A stretch of 57,868 bases of DNA from Clostridia bacterium (GCA_017406805.1 JAFQXU010000008.1:1-57868); one strand, 5' to 3'. Positions 1-7,985 are shown, numbered from the stretch's first letter. Made by a program: numbers and translations. Notes: generated from the sequence alone by a model not told the origin.

Positions 1-82
1 CACCTTTTTTAAAAAAATTTAAGCCTCTCTGAAAAAAACTTAATTCCAAAGAAGCTTTAGATTAAAAAAACTATATTTAATT

Positions 83-487
83 CTAAATCATAGGCCTACC
101 AATTTCTCTCCAATCCAAATCTCCTCTTTCAAGACCATGAATCAAAACTTCTGCAGTGGCAATATTAGTTGCAACAGGTATAGTGTGAACATCGCAAAGC
201 CTTAGCAAATCATTTTCAGGTTGCCCGATAAATTCCGGATGTACACCATCTCTGAAAAATATAAGCATATCAATCTCTCCGCAAGAAATGCGAGAAGAAA
301 TTTGTTGATTTCCGCCTTGAGGTCCACTTAAAAATTTAACTATCCTTAAACCTGTGGCTTCAGAAACGAGTTTCCCCGTGGAAGCCGTTGCGCAAAGCTT
401 ATGTTTGCTAAGTACTCCGCAATAAGCAATGCAGAACCTTACCATTAATTCTTTTTTTGCGTCTTGAGCAACAAGTGCAATATTCAT
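83..487 (-). CDS. mgsA: Methylglyoxal synthase-like protein, active-site residues altered
   Basis: At 134 residues it has the length of bacterial methylglyoxal synthase, which converts dihydroxyacetone phosphate to methylglyoxal and phosphate in the cytoplasm. The fold is clear: an N-terminal NIALVAQD strand, the phosphate-binding LSGPQGGNQQ loop, the IDMLIFFRD strand and a C-terminal VATNIATAEVLIHGLERGD segment typical of clostridial members. Compared from memory with the E. coli enzyme, the residues matching His19, Asp71 (catalytic base), His98 and Asp101 are Gln, Asn, Ile and Pro. The family is certain but activity is doubtful; it may be a binding or regulatory paralogue. It stands alone, about 240 bases downstream of the mrdA stop region, and an upstream GGAGG on the minus strand supports the ATG. 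Confidence 0.85.
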   Translation of the reverse strand: MNIALVAQDAKKELMVRFCIAYCGVLSKHKLCATASTGKLVSEATGLRIVKFLSGPQGGNQQISSRISCGEIDMLIFFRDGVHPEFIGQPENDLLRLCDVHTIPVATNIATAEVLIHGLERGDLDWREIGRPMI

Positions 488-730
488 ATCTTTATCCTCC
501 TAATAAACAACTATTTTTTATTTAAAAATACAATCTAAATATAATTCTTACATTGATATTATACTACATTTAAAGTGAAAATTCTATTTAAACTCTAAAA
601 TTTAATATAAAATTATAATATTTAACTTAACTTTGGCTTTTATATTTTATATATACAACAATTTACAAAAAATGTCAATATATTTTTTTATATTTTTTAT
701 TCCAATTTAGAATTTTTAAAGTAAAATATT

Positions 731-2719
731 TTATTTTTTTAAGTCGAAATAAGCATCCATAATGTCTCTGGCCACATTTTTTGATAAAGTTCCTGATTTT
801 CCGTGAGCAATAACAACCGAAATTGCAATCTGAGGGTCATCATACGGTGCAAAACATATAAAGGTTGTATGGTCGGAGCCTGAATTTTGCGCTGTACCTG
901 TTTTTGCGCCTATTGGAATAGGATAATTTGCAAAATCTCTCGCTGTTCCGCTAAGAGCGACTTCGCGCATTCCTTCTTTAACGGCTTTCAAATTTTCTTC
1001 TGAAATACCTGTATCTTCCATTAATTCTGGTGCATCTTCCTTTATAATTTTTGAGCGTGCGTAGTCCATAATTTTTTTCACAATATGAGTTTTGTATCTT
1101 TTGCCGCCATTCGCTATTGTAGCTGTATATGTGGCAAGTTGCACGGGAGTTATCATGTTGTCGGATTGCCCTATTGCTGCCTGCGAAGAACCCGATTCAT
1201 ACCAATGCGAACCCACGTCTGTCGAGTGTTCGGGTCCTGCAACAACACCTTTACTTTCGCCGATTTCCACTCCGGTTTTTACACCTATTCCAAATTTATT
1301 TGCATATTCCGCCAAAAGTGTAGCACCAAGGCGCCTTCCAAGTTCGGCAAAATAAACATTGCAAGACTTGGAAAGAGCTTTTAAAAGATTAGAAGCGCCA
1401 TGAACTCCCATACATTTTAAACTATATCCACGGTAATAATTAAAACTTCCGCCGCAATACACGGTTTCACTTGGTTTAATTTTGCCGCTTTGAAGGGCAG
1501 CGCAAGCCACAAGCGGCTTATATATAGAACCGGGAGCATACGCCCCGGAAAAAGCCCTGTTTAAAAGCGGAACAGCTTTATCCCCCGCAAGTTCGGTGTA
1601 ATAACTTCTATCCTCCATAAACCTTGTTAAATCGTAGCTAGGGTAAGTAGCCGCAGCCAAAACTGAAAAATCTTTAACATTTAGCACAACAGCTGCTCCG
1701 GACGTAGCGTCCGAGGCAATTTGATGCGCTTTTTCCACATTTTCTTTTAAAGATTTGTTTGCTACTTCTTGCAATTTTGATGATAAAGTTAAAAACACAG
1801 TGTTTCCGGCTTTGGCAGGCTTTTTTTCCGAAACATTTATAATTTCTCCACCAACGTTGGACATCTGCACCATACGAGTACCGCCGATTCCTCTTAAATC
1901 ATCTTCCAAAAACCGCTCTACTCCGGATTTTCCTATTAATTCGTCCATGCTATAAGTATCTTTTCTTTGTTCGTATTCTTCGCTGGACATAAACCCCGTA
2001 TACCCCACAATATGCGGCGCAACGGTACCGTTAACATATTTTCTGACAAGCGAAGTTTGTATAATTACTCCCGGAAGTTCATCTGATTTTTCAGCAATAA
2101 CTATCACGGCTTCTTTGGAAACCTTTTCAGACAAAACATACGGAACAGATTTAGAATAATATCCTCCGCCGTTTTTATCTATATTATATTTAATACTGCA
2201 AAGAATTCTCCGCTCTGCATCTGTGTGATTAATATTTGATATATCATATTTAACGCAAAGTTTATTTATGCAGTTTTCGGCAGAACTACCCTCTGATAAC
2301 CCCAAAAAAGTTTTTAAGCTTTTTATCTGGCTTTCTTGGTTTTCTTCAAAATAAAAACCGTCGCTGTTTACACCAATGGGAAGTATGTCAATCCATTCAC
2401 TGCCCAGCGATTCCAAAAGATCAATAACTTCTAAAACAACTTCATTTTCCCTGCTTTTTTCCACCGCCAAGCGATTAAGTATCACTTTGTACCCAGTGTC
2501 GTTAACGGCAAGGCCTTCTCCGTAACAATCGAGTATTTCTCCTCTTACAGGGTCAGTTTTCAAAAAATAAATATTGCTGCTATTAGCTCTTGTTTTGTAG
2601 TACTCGTAATTAAATATTTGCCAATCAACCAAACGTGAAATAAAAACCGCACAAACAACCAAAATGAAAGCCAAAAGAAAAATATACCTTTTTACATTAA
2701 AAAATCTCATCGCTTTCAC
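731..2719 (-). CDS. mrdA: Penicillin-binding protein 2, elongasome transpeptidase
   Basis: This class B penicillin-binding protein cross-links peptidoglycan during lateral wall growth with the MreBCD/RodA complex. One N-terminal membrane segment (about residues 12-30) anchors an extracellular dimerisation region and a transpeptidase domain. The three penicillin-binding motifs are visible: SIYK with nucleophile Ser398 and Lys401, SCN at 452-454, and KTG at 606-608. The length of 662 residues fits PBP2/SpoVD-type proteins. It overlaps mreD by 4 bases (start codon within the mreD stop region), so the two are translationally coupled, and it is the last gene of the mreBCD-mrdA operon. A sporulation-specific SpoVD role is unlikely because of this context and because no C-terminal PASTA repeat is seen. 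Confidence 0.93.
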   Translation of the reverse strand: MKAMRFFNVKRYIFLLAFILVVCAVFISRLVDWQIFNYEYYKTRANSSNIYFLKTDPVRGEILDCYGEGLAVNDTGYKVILNRLAVEKSRENEVVLEVIDLLESLGSEWIDILPIGVNSDGFYFEENQESQIKSLKTFLGLSEGSSAENCINKLCVKYDISNINHTDAERRILCSIKYNIDKNGGGYYSKSVPYVLSEKVSKEAVIVIAEKSDELPGVIIQTSLVRKYVNGTVAPHIVGYTGFMSSEEYEQRKDTYSMDELIGKSGVERFLEDDLRGIGGTRMVQMSNVGGEIINVSEKKPAKAGNTVFLTLSSKLQEVANKSLKENVEKAHQIASDATSGAAVVLNVKDFSVLAAATYPSYDLTRFMEDRSYYTELAGDKAVPLLNRAFSGAYAPGSIYKPLVACAALQSGKIKPSETVYCGGSFNYYRGYSLKCMGVHGASNLLKALSKSCNVYFAELGRRLGATLLAEYANKFGIGVKTGVEIGESKGVVAGPEHSTDVGSHWYESGSSQAAIGQSDNMITPVQLATYTATIANGGKRYKTHIVKKIMDYARSKIIKEDAPELMEDTGISEENLKAVKEGMREVALSGTARDFANYPIPIGAKTGTAQNSGSDHTTFICFAPYDDPQIAISVVIAHGKSGTLSKNVARDIMDAYFDLKK

Positions 2720-3237
2720 CCCCGTTTTTCACTAAACTTATAATAAATATATCTATTAAAAAAGTACGCTAAAACAAACAAAACCCCAGAATAGCATATT
2801 ATTGGAACAAATACATTATTCCACACGTAAAAATTGTTTTGAACCCCTAATTTGGAATAATTAAAACAATTTTTTAAAAAACATACGATTGAAAGGATAA
2901 CAAAATTAAAAATCATGGCAGAAAACAAATTTATTTTTATAAAATACTTAAACATAATACCCGTAAAATAGCCGATTAAGCCCAAAACCAGCATAAAACA
3001 CCCCGGAACCGTGCCAAAAGAAACGTCTACCAAAATTCCGCAAACAAGCCCCAAGCCAAGGGAAAAAATTTCACTTTCAAAAACCACGGCAGAAACAAAA
3101 AAAGGAACCAAAACCAAAGGTCTTACCCCGCATATTTCGGCATTAAGACCCGGAATTTGTTCCAAAGAATAAAGCAAAAAAAACTCAAAAATATAAACAC
3201 ACAGGCGCAAAATTAAGAAAAAATCGTGTTTTTTCAT
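2716..3237 (-). CDS. mreD: Rod shape-determining protein MreD
   Basis: A 173-residue, very hydrophobic protein with about five membrane segments, matching MreD, the small integral membrane subunit of the rod (elongasome) complex. The sequence itself has few diagnostic residues; the call rests on size, the central GLGLVCGILVDVSFG and FTGIMFKYF-type segments, and its place between mreC and mrdA. It is 14 bases downstream of mreC and overlaps mrdA by 4 bases, so all four genes probably form one transcript read from mreB. The ATG follows a purine-rich AAGGAGA stretch. Confidence 0.88.
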   Translation of the reverse strand: MKKHDFFLILRLCVYIFEFFLLYSLEQIPGLNAEICGVRPLVLVPFFVSAVVFESEIFSLGLGLVCGILVDVSFGTVPGCFMLVLGLIGYFTGIMFKYFIKINLFSAMIFNFVILSIVCFLKNCFNYSKLGVQNNFYVWNNVFVPIICYSGVLFVLAYFFNRYIYYKFSEKRG

Positions 3238-3251
3238 TTTATCTCCTTAAA

Positions 3252-4109
3252 TTATTTATTCAAATCTATCTTCAATTCGCCCTTGCCCTGAAAATCTGTT
3301 ACAACAAAAACATATTTTACGTCTTTGATATTTTCAAAAGGTTCCACCGTGGCATAATAAGAAGATTCGTGGTCATCATAATCAACAGAAAGAATTTTGC
3401 CTACTTTAAGATTTTTTGGGTACATACCGCTAAGGCCGTTTGTGGAAATAATATCCCCATTTTTTAAATCACTTTGCGAAGAAATAAACTTCATTTTTGT
3501 AAGATTATCTTTTATTTTTTCGGTGGAGCCGTTTACAATGCCACTTTCACCGGTTCTTGAATCCAAAACTCCTATATTTGCCTTTGGAGAAAGAATGGTT
3601 TTAACTTTGCTGGAAACCGAATTCACCTGAGAAACCACTCCAACCATGCCATTTTCCGTTATAACAGCATCATTTAAAGAAATACCGGATTTAGAACCGC
3701 AATCTATTACAAACTCACCCAAAAATTCTCCCGGCGAAGAACCTATAACCGCCGCAGAAACAAACTGAAAGCTTTTGTTTGAATTTTTAAAATCATAGTA
3801 CTTGGCAAAACGTGCGTTTTCCCTTTTTACATCATAATAATCAATAACAGTATCGCGAAGCTCGCCAATTTCTTTTTTCAGTTTTTCGTTTTCATCTTTA
3901 AGCTCGTCTTTTTCTTTAAAATAATAATCAAAATCATGAGCAGAATTAGAAAGGTTGCTAAAACTCTTTTGCAAAGGAACCGTTATATAAGAAACAACAT
4001 TTGTAAAAATATTTTCTTCAGTATTTACACTGCCGTAAACAATAATACCCAAGGAAATCAAAAATACCCCAAGTAAAATTTTAAATTGGTTACTTTTAAA
4101 AAAGTTCAA
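3252..4109 (-). CDS. mreC: Rod shape-determining protein MreC
   Basis: A bitopic membrane protein of 285 residues that links cytoplasmic MreB to periplasm-side wall enzymes. A single N-terminal membrane helix (about residues 10-28) is followed by a coiled coil (about 65-100, rich in Glu, Lys and Leu heptads) and then two beta-barrel domains containing conserved stretches such as VIGSSPGEF, GSKSGI and the GMVGVV motif. It lies 39 bases downstream of mreB and 14 bases upstream of mreD in the usual mreBCD order. Confidence 0.94.
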   Translation of the reverse strand: MNFFKSNQFKILLGVFLISLGIIVYGSVNTEENIFTNVVSYITVPLQKSFSNLSNSAHDFDYYFKEKDELKDENEKLKKEIGELRDTVIDYYDVKRENARFAKYYDFKNSNKSFQFVSAAVIGSSPGEFLGEFVIDCGSKSGISLNDAVITENGMVGVVSQVNSVSSKVKTILSPKANIGVLDSRTGESGIVNGSTEKIKDNLTKMKFISSQSDLKNGDIISTNGLSGMYPKNLKVGKILSVDYDDHESSYYATVEPFENIKDVKYVFVVTDFQGKGELKIDLNK

Positions 4110-4148
4110 AGCAATTTCACCTCTGAAAAAAATATTAAAACCAAAAAA

Positions 4149-5159
4149 CTAGCGTGTTCTGCGTCCTTTATAATATTCTTTAGGCATAGATATTTCCAAG
4201 CATTTTCCTGTGCCATCCACAACACAATCAAGCGGCCTTTCCGCAATATAAACCGGCATTCCTGTGCTTTCTGAAATTAATTTATCAAGTCCTCTTAAAT
4301 GTGCTCCGCCACCGGTTAACATTATTCCGCGGTCAATAATATCCGCCGAAAGTTCGGGTGGAGTGTTTTCCAGCGTACTTTTTATTGCATCAACAATACA
4401 TCTGAGTGGTTCTGAAAGAGCTTCTCTGACTTCCGCAGCCGTTATTACTATATTTTTCGGCAAACCGTCCAAAAGATTTCTTCCTTTTATGCTCATTTCT
4501 CCTTCATCATCATAAGGAACAGCAGAACCGATCTTTATTTTAATATCTTCCGCAGTTCTTTCACCAATAAGAAGATTATATTTTCTTTTTACATAAGATA
4601 CTATTGCTTCGTCAAGTTTATCCCCTGCAACTCGCTCAGATGTGGCAGTAACTATATCACCAAGCGAAACTACCGCCACTTCGGAAGTTCCACCGCCGAT
4701 ATCAACAACCATACTGCCCGTCGGCTCAGAAACAGGAAGCCCAGCACCGATAGCAGCAGCCATAGGCTCTTCAATAAGTTCCACAATCCCTGCACCGGCC
4801 TGCTTTGCAGCATCTTCCACAGCTCTTTTTTCCACTTCCGTAACTCCCGAAGGTATACAAATTATAACCCTTGGTCTGCTAAAAAACATGCTTCTTACAG
4901 TTTTGCAAATAAAATATTTAAGCATACTTGCGGTTATATCAAAATCCGCAATTACCCCATCTTTAAGAGGTCTTACGGCAATAATAGACCCGGGCGTCCT
5001 GCCAAGCATTTCTTTTGCTTGTGTTCCCACTGCCAAAACATTACCGTTTCTAACGTCCAGTGCCACAACAGACGGCTCTCTTTTTACTATTCCTTTTCCT
5101 TTTAAAAAAACCAAAGTATTGGCTGTACCTAAATCAATTCCTATTTCTTTTGAAAACAT
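4149..5159 (-). CDS. mreB: Rod shape-determining actin-like protein MreB
   Basis: Actin homologue that forms membrane-bound filaments guiding lateral peptidoglycan synthesis. The 336-residue sequence shows the actin/HSP70 ATPase signatures: the phosphate 1 motif [13 protein letters not shown] (residues 7-19), the phosphate 2 motif [13 protein letters not shown] (about 157-169), and the adenosine motif near [15 protein letters not shown]. It is the first gene of the mreB-mreC-mreD-mrdA operon, with GGAGG just before its ATG. It could be the Mbl or MreBH paralogue by sequence, but linkage to mreC and mreD supports MreB. Confidence 0.96.
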   Translation of the reverse strand: MFSKEIGIDLGTANTLVFLKGKGIVKREPSVVALDVRNGNVLAVGTQAKEMLGRTPGSIIAVRPLKDGVIADFDITASMLKYFICKTVRSMFFSRPRVIICIPSGVTEVEKRAVEDAAKQAGAGIVELIEEPMAAAIGAGLPVSEPTGSMVVDIGGGTSEVAVVSLGDIVTATSERVAGDKLDEAIVSYVKRKYNLLIGERTAEDIKIKIGSAVPYDDEGEMSIKGRNLLDGLPKNIVITAAEVREALSEPLRCIVDAIKSTLENTPPELSADIIDRGIMLTGGGAHLRGLDKLISESTGMPVYIAERPLDCVVDGTGKCLEISMPKEYYKGRRTR

Positions 5160-5253
5160 TTATAAATTTCCTCCTAAAACAACATATATAACATTTTTTA
5201 AACTAAATAAAATTATACCATAAAAGCACTAACTAAAATGTAAAAAATTATTT

Positions 5254-5712
5254 TTATTTTCCCGTTGAACCAAAACCACCCGTTCCACGCTCGGTTTCGT
5301 CCAAAGTTTCCACTTCTTCGGTTTCCACCATGCAAACAGGCATAACAACCATCTGCGCTATTCTGTCGTTTGGCTTTATAGTATATTCATCGCTACTTAA
5401 ATTATAAAGCCCCACACCAATTTCTCCGCGGTAATCGCTGTCTATAACGCCCACACAATTAGAAAGCGTTATTCCATGCTTAACTCCAAGCCCACTCCTT
5501 GGAAAAATAAACGCCGCGTAGCCTTCCGGCAAACTAATTGCAATTCCGCATTTAATAAAAACTCTTTCGCCGGGCTTTAAAACAACATTTTCATCAATAG
5601 CGGCATGCAAATCCATACCTGCAGAGCCATTTGTAGCCCTTTTGGGAATAATTCCCTTTTCCGATACTCTACTAATTTTTAACACAAATTTTGTTTGACT
5701 TTTCTTTTCCAC
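5254..5712 (-). CDS. dut: dUTP pyrophosphatase (trimeric dUTPase)
   Basis: Hydrolyses dUTP to dUMP and pyrophosphate, keeping uracil out of DNA and supplying dUMP for thymidylate synthesis. All five motifs of trimeric dUTPases are present: NGSAGMDLHA, PRSGLGVKHG, GVIDSDYRGE with the catalytic Asp, RIAQMVV, and the C-terminal RGTGGFGSTG lid. The reading frame stays open upstream to a TTG at 5739, but I chose the GTG at 5712 because AGGGTGG sits at a good distance before it; the product is then 152 residues. It is read in the same direction as mreB, about 95 bases upstream of it, and could be an independent gene. Confidence 0.93.
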   Translation of the reverse strand: MEKKSQTKFVLKISRVSEKGIIPKRATNGSAGMDLHAAIDENVVLKPGERVFIKCGIAISLPEGYAAFIFPRSGLGVKHGITLSNCVGVIDSDYRGEIGVGLYNLSSDEYTIKPNDRIAQMVVMPVCMVETEEVETLDETERGTGGFGSTGK

Positions 5713-5739
5713 AAAACCACCCTCGTTTTCCACATTCAA

Positions 5740-6171
5740 AATGTTTATTTTCTAATTTCAAATTTTAAAAATAATAATTAGCATAAAATTCAGCTTGCGA
5801 AGAAATATGATTTAAAAAGTTTTCCTCATTTTCCACAACATTTTCCACAATTTTATCGTCTAAAGCGGAAAAAATTTTTTTGTTTTTTGTTTTTTTGAAA
5901 TATTTTTTTAATTTTTTTACTTTTTTGTTTAATATTTTCGTTTAATGATGTTTTAATTTTCTTCTCAAGCAAATCACAAACGTAAATTTTTAAAATTTTT
6001 TTCTATAATTATAATATACCACAATTTTGTGATTATCAAAAGACGTTTTAATAAAATAAAGAAAATAAAAAAACGCCAATGTGAAATTTGAGTAAAAACA
6101 ATTATAATTATATATAAAAAACTAAAAAAATTATAAAAAACATAGATTGAAAAAATTTTTTTAAAAACCAC
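5740..6171. other. AT-rich non-coding gap with two DnaA-box-like sites
   Basis: About 430 bases between dut and the 5S rRNA promoter without a credible gene. It is extremely A+T rich with long T runs. Two copies of TTTTCCACA lie 12 bases apart at 5829-5837 and 5841-5849, and two more lie at 5705-5713 and 5726-5734 in and just before the dut start. Each differs from the DnaA box TTATCCACA at one position. Whether DnaA binds here is inference; the same 9-mer also occurs in coding DNA, for instance in mrdA. Confidence 0.4.
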
Positions 6172-6200
6172 TTGACTCCAGCCGCATTTGATAATATAAT
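6172..6200 (+). promoter_or_regulatory. Sigma-A-type promoter of the 5S rRNA gene
   Basis: TTGACT (6172-6177), a 17-base spacer and a perfect TATAAT (6195-6200), followed seven bases later by the 5S rRNA 5' end. The spacing is optimal for the housekeeping sigma factor. Confidence 0.85.
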
Positions 6201-6207
6201 AAATAAT

Positions 6208-6323
6208 GTTGGTGTTGATGACGCCGAGGGTACACCCGTTCCCATCCCGAACACGGTAGTTAAGCTCGGTGGTGCTGAAAATACTTGGCTGGCGACGGCC
6301 TGGGAAGATAAGGAAACGCCAAC
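6208..6323 (+). rRNA. rrf: 5S ribosomal RNA
   Basis: A 116-base 5S rRNA gene. The 5' end GTTGGTGTTGATGACGCC and the 3' end GGAAACGCCAAC pair to form helix I, and the internal CCCATCCCGAACACGG block and the TGGGAAGAT-type loop E region are the conserved 5S landmarks. No 16S or 23S rRNA gene is next to it. It is transcribed alone from its own strong promoter and is followed by a T run that can serve in termination. Confidence 0.95.
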
Positions 6324-6346
6324 TTTTTTTATTTTTAAAAAATAAG

Positions 6347-6375
6347 TTGACTTTTTTTGATTTTTAAGTTAAAAT
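6347..6375 (+). promoter_or_regulatory. Promoter duplicated from the 5S promoter
   Basis: TTGACT (6347-6352), a 17-base spacer and TAAAAT (6370-6375). The -35 hexamer and spacing equal those of the 5S promoter 175 bases upstream, and the presumed transcript again begins with GTTGGTGTT (6382-6390), identical to the first nine bases of 5S rRNA. Confidence 0.65.
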
Positions 6376-6381
6376 AAATAT

Positions 6382-6489
6382 GTTGGTGTTTACAGTAAGC
6401 TATATTATAGATTATTAACATCAACTTTTATATCTTTTTTCATTTTATACTCCTCCATGTTGAATATTTTAATTCAACGTGGATTTTTT
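6382..6489 (+). ncRNA. Candidate small RNA with a 5S-derived 5' end
   Basis: Between the promoter at 6347-6375 and the terminator at 6455-6488 lies about 105 bases with no reading frame. Bases 6382-6390 repeat the 5S rRNA 5' end and can pair along their full length with 6417-6425 (AACATCAAC, one G-U pair), re-creating a helix-I-like stem around a short AT-rich loop. The body of 5S is missing. The stretch TCCTCC (6451-6456) just before the terminator hairpin is complementary to a Shine-Dalgarno sequence. It may be a decayed second 5S copy or a regulatory RNA built on its remains; expression is unproven. Confidence 0.45.
6455..6488 (+). terminator. Intrinsic terminator of the small-RNA candidate
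   Basis: An 11-base-pair stem (6455-6465 with 6472-6482, one G-U pair), a six-base loop, and then ATTTTTTAT on the plus strand. Confidence 0.7.
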
Positions 6490-6502
6490 ATACTCAAAAA
6501 CA

Positions 6503-6530
6503 AAAAAGCTGCATTTAAAATGCAGCTTTT
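6503..6530 (-). terminator. Terminator of the leader-peptide gene
   Basis: A near-perfect inverted repeat around AAAGCTGCATTT and AAATGCAGCTTT with A and T runs on both flanks, immediately downstream of the stop at 6537 on the minus strand. It could act in both directions. Confidence 0.7.
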
Positions 6531-6536
6531 AATAAT

Positions 6537-6857
6537 TTATATTTGTATTTTTCCAAAATCAAACCATGTGATTACGTTTTCGCTTTTTAATTTTTCAAGT
6601 GTTTTGTAATTATCCACAAAGTTTTGGCTGCCGCCGGAAACATTTTCTAAATTTTCTGCGTTAAGGGTTTCTTTATATTTGCTTTCTATTGATTTTATCA
6701 AAGCGGCTGCAAAAAAATCCAAATCCTCGTCTTTTAAAATTAAATTTTTTTCTTTCAAAAGCCACTTTACTTTTTCGCCGGTTTCAGCGTTTAAAATTTT
6801 ATTTACAAACTCAGAATCGGAAAAAACGCTATTAAATTTTTCAATATCCATTTCCAT
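6537..6857 (-). CDS. Double-glycine-leader peptide precursor (Nif11/bacteriocin-like)
   Basis: A 106-residue protein. Residues 1-76 look like a Nif11-type leader: an acidic, helical stretch with a VKWLLKEKNL segment, ending in LNAENLENVSGG, the classic double-glycine cleavage signal read by C39-peptidase ABC transporters. The 30 residues after the Gly-Gly (77-106) contain no Cys and end in WFDFGKIQI. Such leaders are known from bacteriocins, peptide signals and ribosomally made modified peptides. No modification enzyme or C39 transporter is encoded nearby, so export would depend on a distant locus. The ATG has only a weak GGTGA before it. The S41 peptidase gene at 27647 carries a similar motif. 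A perfect DnaA box (6610-6618) lies inside the coding region, probably by chance. Confidence 0.7.
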   Translation of the reverse strand: MEMDIEKFNSVFSDSEFVNKILNAETGEKVKWLLKEKNLILKDEDLDFFAAALIKSIESKYKETLNAENLENVSGGSQNFVDNYKTLEKLKSENVITWFDFGKIQI

Positions 6858-7055
6858 TCACCAAAACAAAACCCCTTAAATATAGTGATTTTATTTATAT
6901 TTCCTTCCTAAAAATTTAAAGTTATATCATTATTTTACTTAAAAAGTAAAAAATGTCAACACTTTTTAAAAAACCACATATAAAAAATTTTTTAATCATA
7001 TAAATAATAAAAAGCTAAGCTTTTTAGCTTAATACCTGTTTTTGGGGGTGATTTT

Positions 7056-7301
7056 ATGTTTAATGAAAAAGGCAGTACACTTGACGATATGCTAAAAAAA
7101 GCATCGCAAAAATTGGGGACGGACCCAAAAAACATCAAAGAGGCAGTATCAAACAATAATATAAACAGCTTACTTAAAAACTTGGGGAAAAAGGAAACTG
7201 AAAAAATAAACAAAATACTTTCTGACAAAGAAGCAACATCAAAACTGCTTGCTACACCTAAAGCGAAAGAGCTTCTTAAAAAATTTTTGGGGGACAAATA
7301 G
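7056..7301 (+). CDS. Small conserved protein, first of a three-gene set
   Basis: An 81-residue, highly charged, helical protein without membrane segments or cysteines. The pattern DDMLKKASQKLG, LLKNLGKKETEKINKILSDKE and ATPKAKELLKKFLG resembles a small protein I recall in Oscillospirales genomes in the same three-gene arrangement; the function is unknown. A strong GGGGGTGA precedes the ATG. It is followed after three bases by the 7305 gene, so the three plus-strand genes 7056-7985 look like an operon sitting between oppositely read neighbours. A short hairpin (about 7009-7024) lies upstream. A long minus-strand frame covers the same DNA but has no ribosome site and is not a gene. Confidence 0.7.
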   Translation: MFNEKGSTLDDMLKKASQKLGTDPKNIKEAVSNNNINSLLKNLGKKETEKINKILSDKEATSKLLATPKAKELLKKFLGDK

Positions 7302-7304
7302 CAT

Positions 7305-7652
7305 ATGGAAGACTTAGCAGAAAAAATATCCGAGCTACTGAGTGACCCGGAAATAATGAGTAAATTAAAAAACTTTACAAACGCTTCTGAGTCTTCCAAC
7401 AAAAATGAAAATCCCGATGAAAAAAAAGAAAACAGCGAATCGGACTTTGAATTTCCCTCAGATATAATCTCCACTGTTATGAAATTGGCGCCAATATTAT
7501 CATCAATGCAAAAAGAAGATAAACATACTAAATTTTTAAAAGCTTTAAAACCGCTACTTTCCAACGAAAGGCAGCAAAAACTGGATTCGTGCGAAAAAAT
7601 TTTAAAATTAATTAAAATACTGCCATTTTTGAAAAACCAAGGGCTTTTTTGA
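7305..7652 (+). CDS. Small conserved protein, second of the set
   Basis: A 115-residue protein with an acidic, low-complexity middle (many Glu, Ser and Asn, about residues 28-50) between two helical parts. The C-terminal part, with KHTKFLKALKPLLSNERQQK followed by a CEKILKLIKILPFL segment, is the conserved half. I do not recognise a function. It starts three bases after the preceding stop with GGGGG upstream, and is followed 12 bases later by the 7665 gene, which implies co-translation. Confidence 0.7.
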   Translation: MEDLAEKISELLSDPEIMSKLKNFTNASESSNKNENPDEKKENSESDFEFPSDIISTVMKLAPILSSMQKEDKHTKFLKALKPLLSNERQQKLDSCEKILKLIKILPFLKNQGLF

Positions 7653-7664
7653 GGTACACAGATC

Positions 7665-7985
7665 ATGAAAACACAGAATTTCTCGCCAAATAACCTCACA
7701 GATATGCAAAAAAAGGCAATAGATCAACTACACGAAATGTATAAAAAATCAAAAAATAACAAAAATCCTTCCTTTGATAATCAAGCAAAACACTTTAAAA
7801 ATGTAGTTAAAAACATAATAAAAAAACAGCCCGAAAAGGCCAAAAAAGCTAATCTTTTCCCTGATATTTTTAGTACCGTTTTAAAAAATCCGGATATTAC
7901 ACTAATTGTTGTGCTTGTGATTTTATTAATGGATAACGAAGAAAATTTCATGCTTGTTTTGGCGTTGCTGTACAGCATTATTTAA
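7665..7985 (+). CDS. Small protein with a C-terminal membrane segment, third of the set
   Basis: A 106-residue protein: a basic N-terminal two-thirds rich in Lys and Asn, then a hydrophobic end (about residues 77-106) with a DITLIVVLVILLMDNEENFM stretch, probably a membrane hairpin or tail anchor. GAGG precedes the ATG. The operon with the two soluble partners upstream suggests a membrane-recruited complex, but this is inference. Its stop and that of the convergent gene at 7988 are only two bases apart. Confidence 0.7.
   Translation: MKTQNFSPNNLTDMQKKAIDQLHEMYKKSKNNKNPSFDNQAKHFKNVVKNIIKKQPEKAKKANLFPDIFSTVLKNPDITLIVVLVILLMDNEENFMLVLALLYSII

Noticed and set aside
1085..1384. Plus-strand frames opposite mrdA
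   Set aside because: Antisense shadows of a well-supported gene.
4642..5223. A 193-residue plus-strand open frame
   Set aside because: It is antisense to mreB, has Ser/Pro/Ile-rich composition and no ribosome site.
5974..6171. A 65-residue minus-strand frame in the dut-5S gap
   Set aside because: Composed almost only of Phe, Ile, Tyr and Lys from AT-rich DNA; overlaps the 5S promoter edge and lacks a ribosome site.
6610..6618. Perfect DnaA box TTATCCACA
   Set aside because: It is single and lies in the coding region of the leader-peptide gene; chance occurrence is likely.
6992..7699. A 235-residue minus-strand open frame
   Set aside because: It covers the three plus-strand small genes, which each have a good ribosome site and natural protein composition; the minus-strand frame is Ser/Phe-rich, typical of an antisense shadow in AT-rich DNA.
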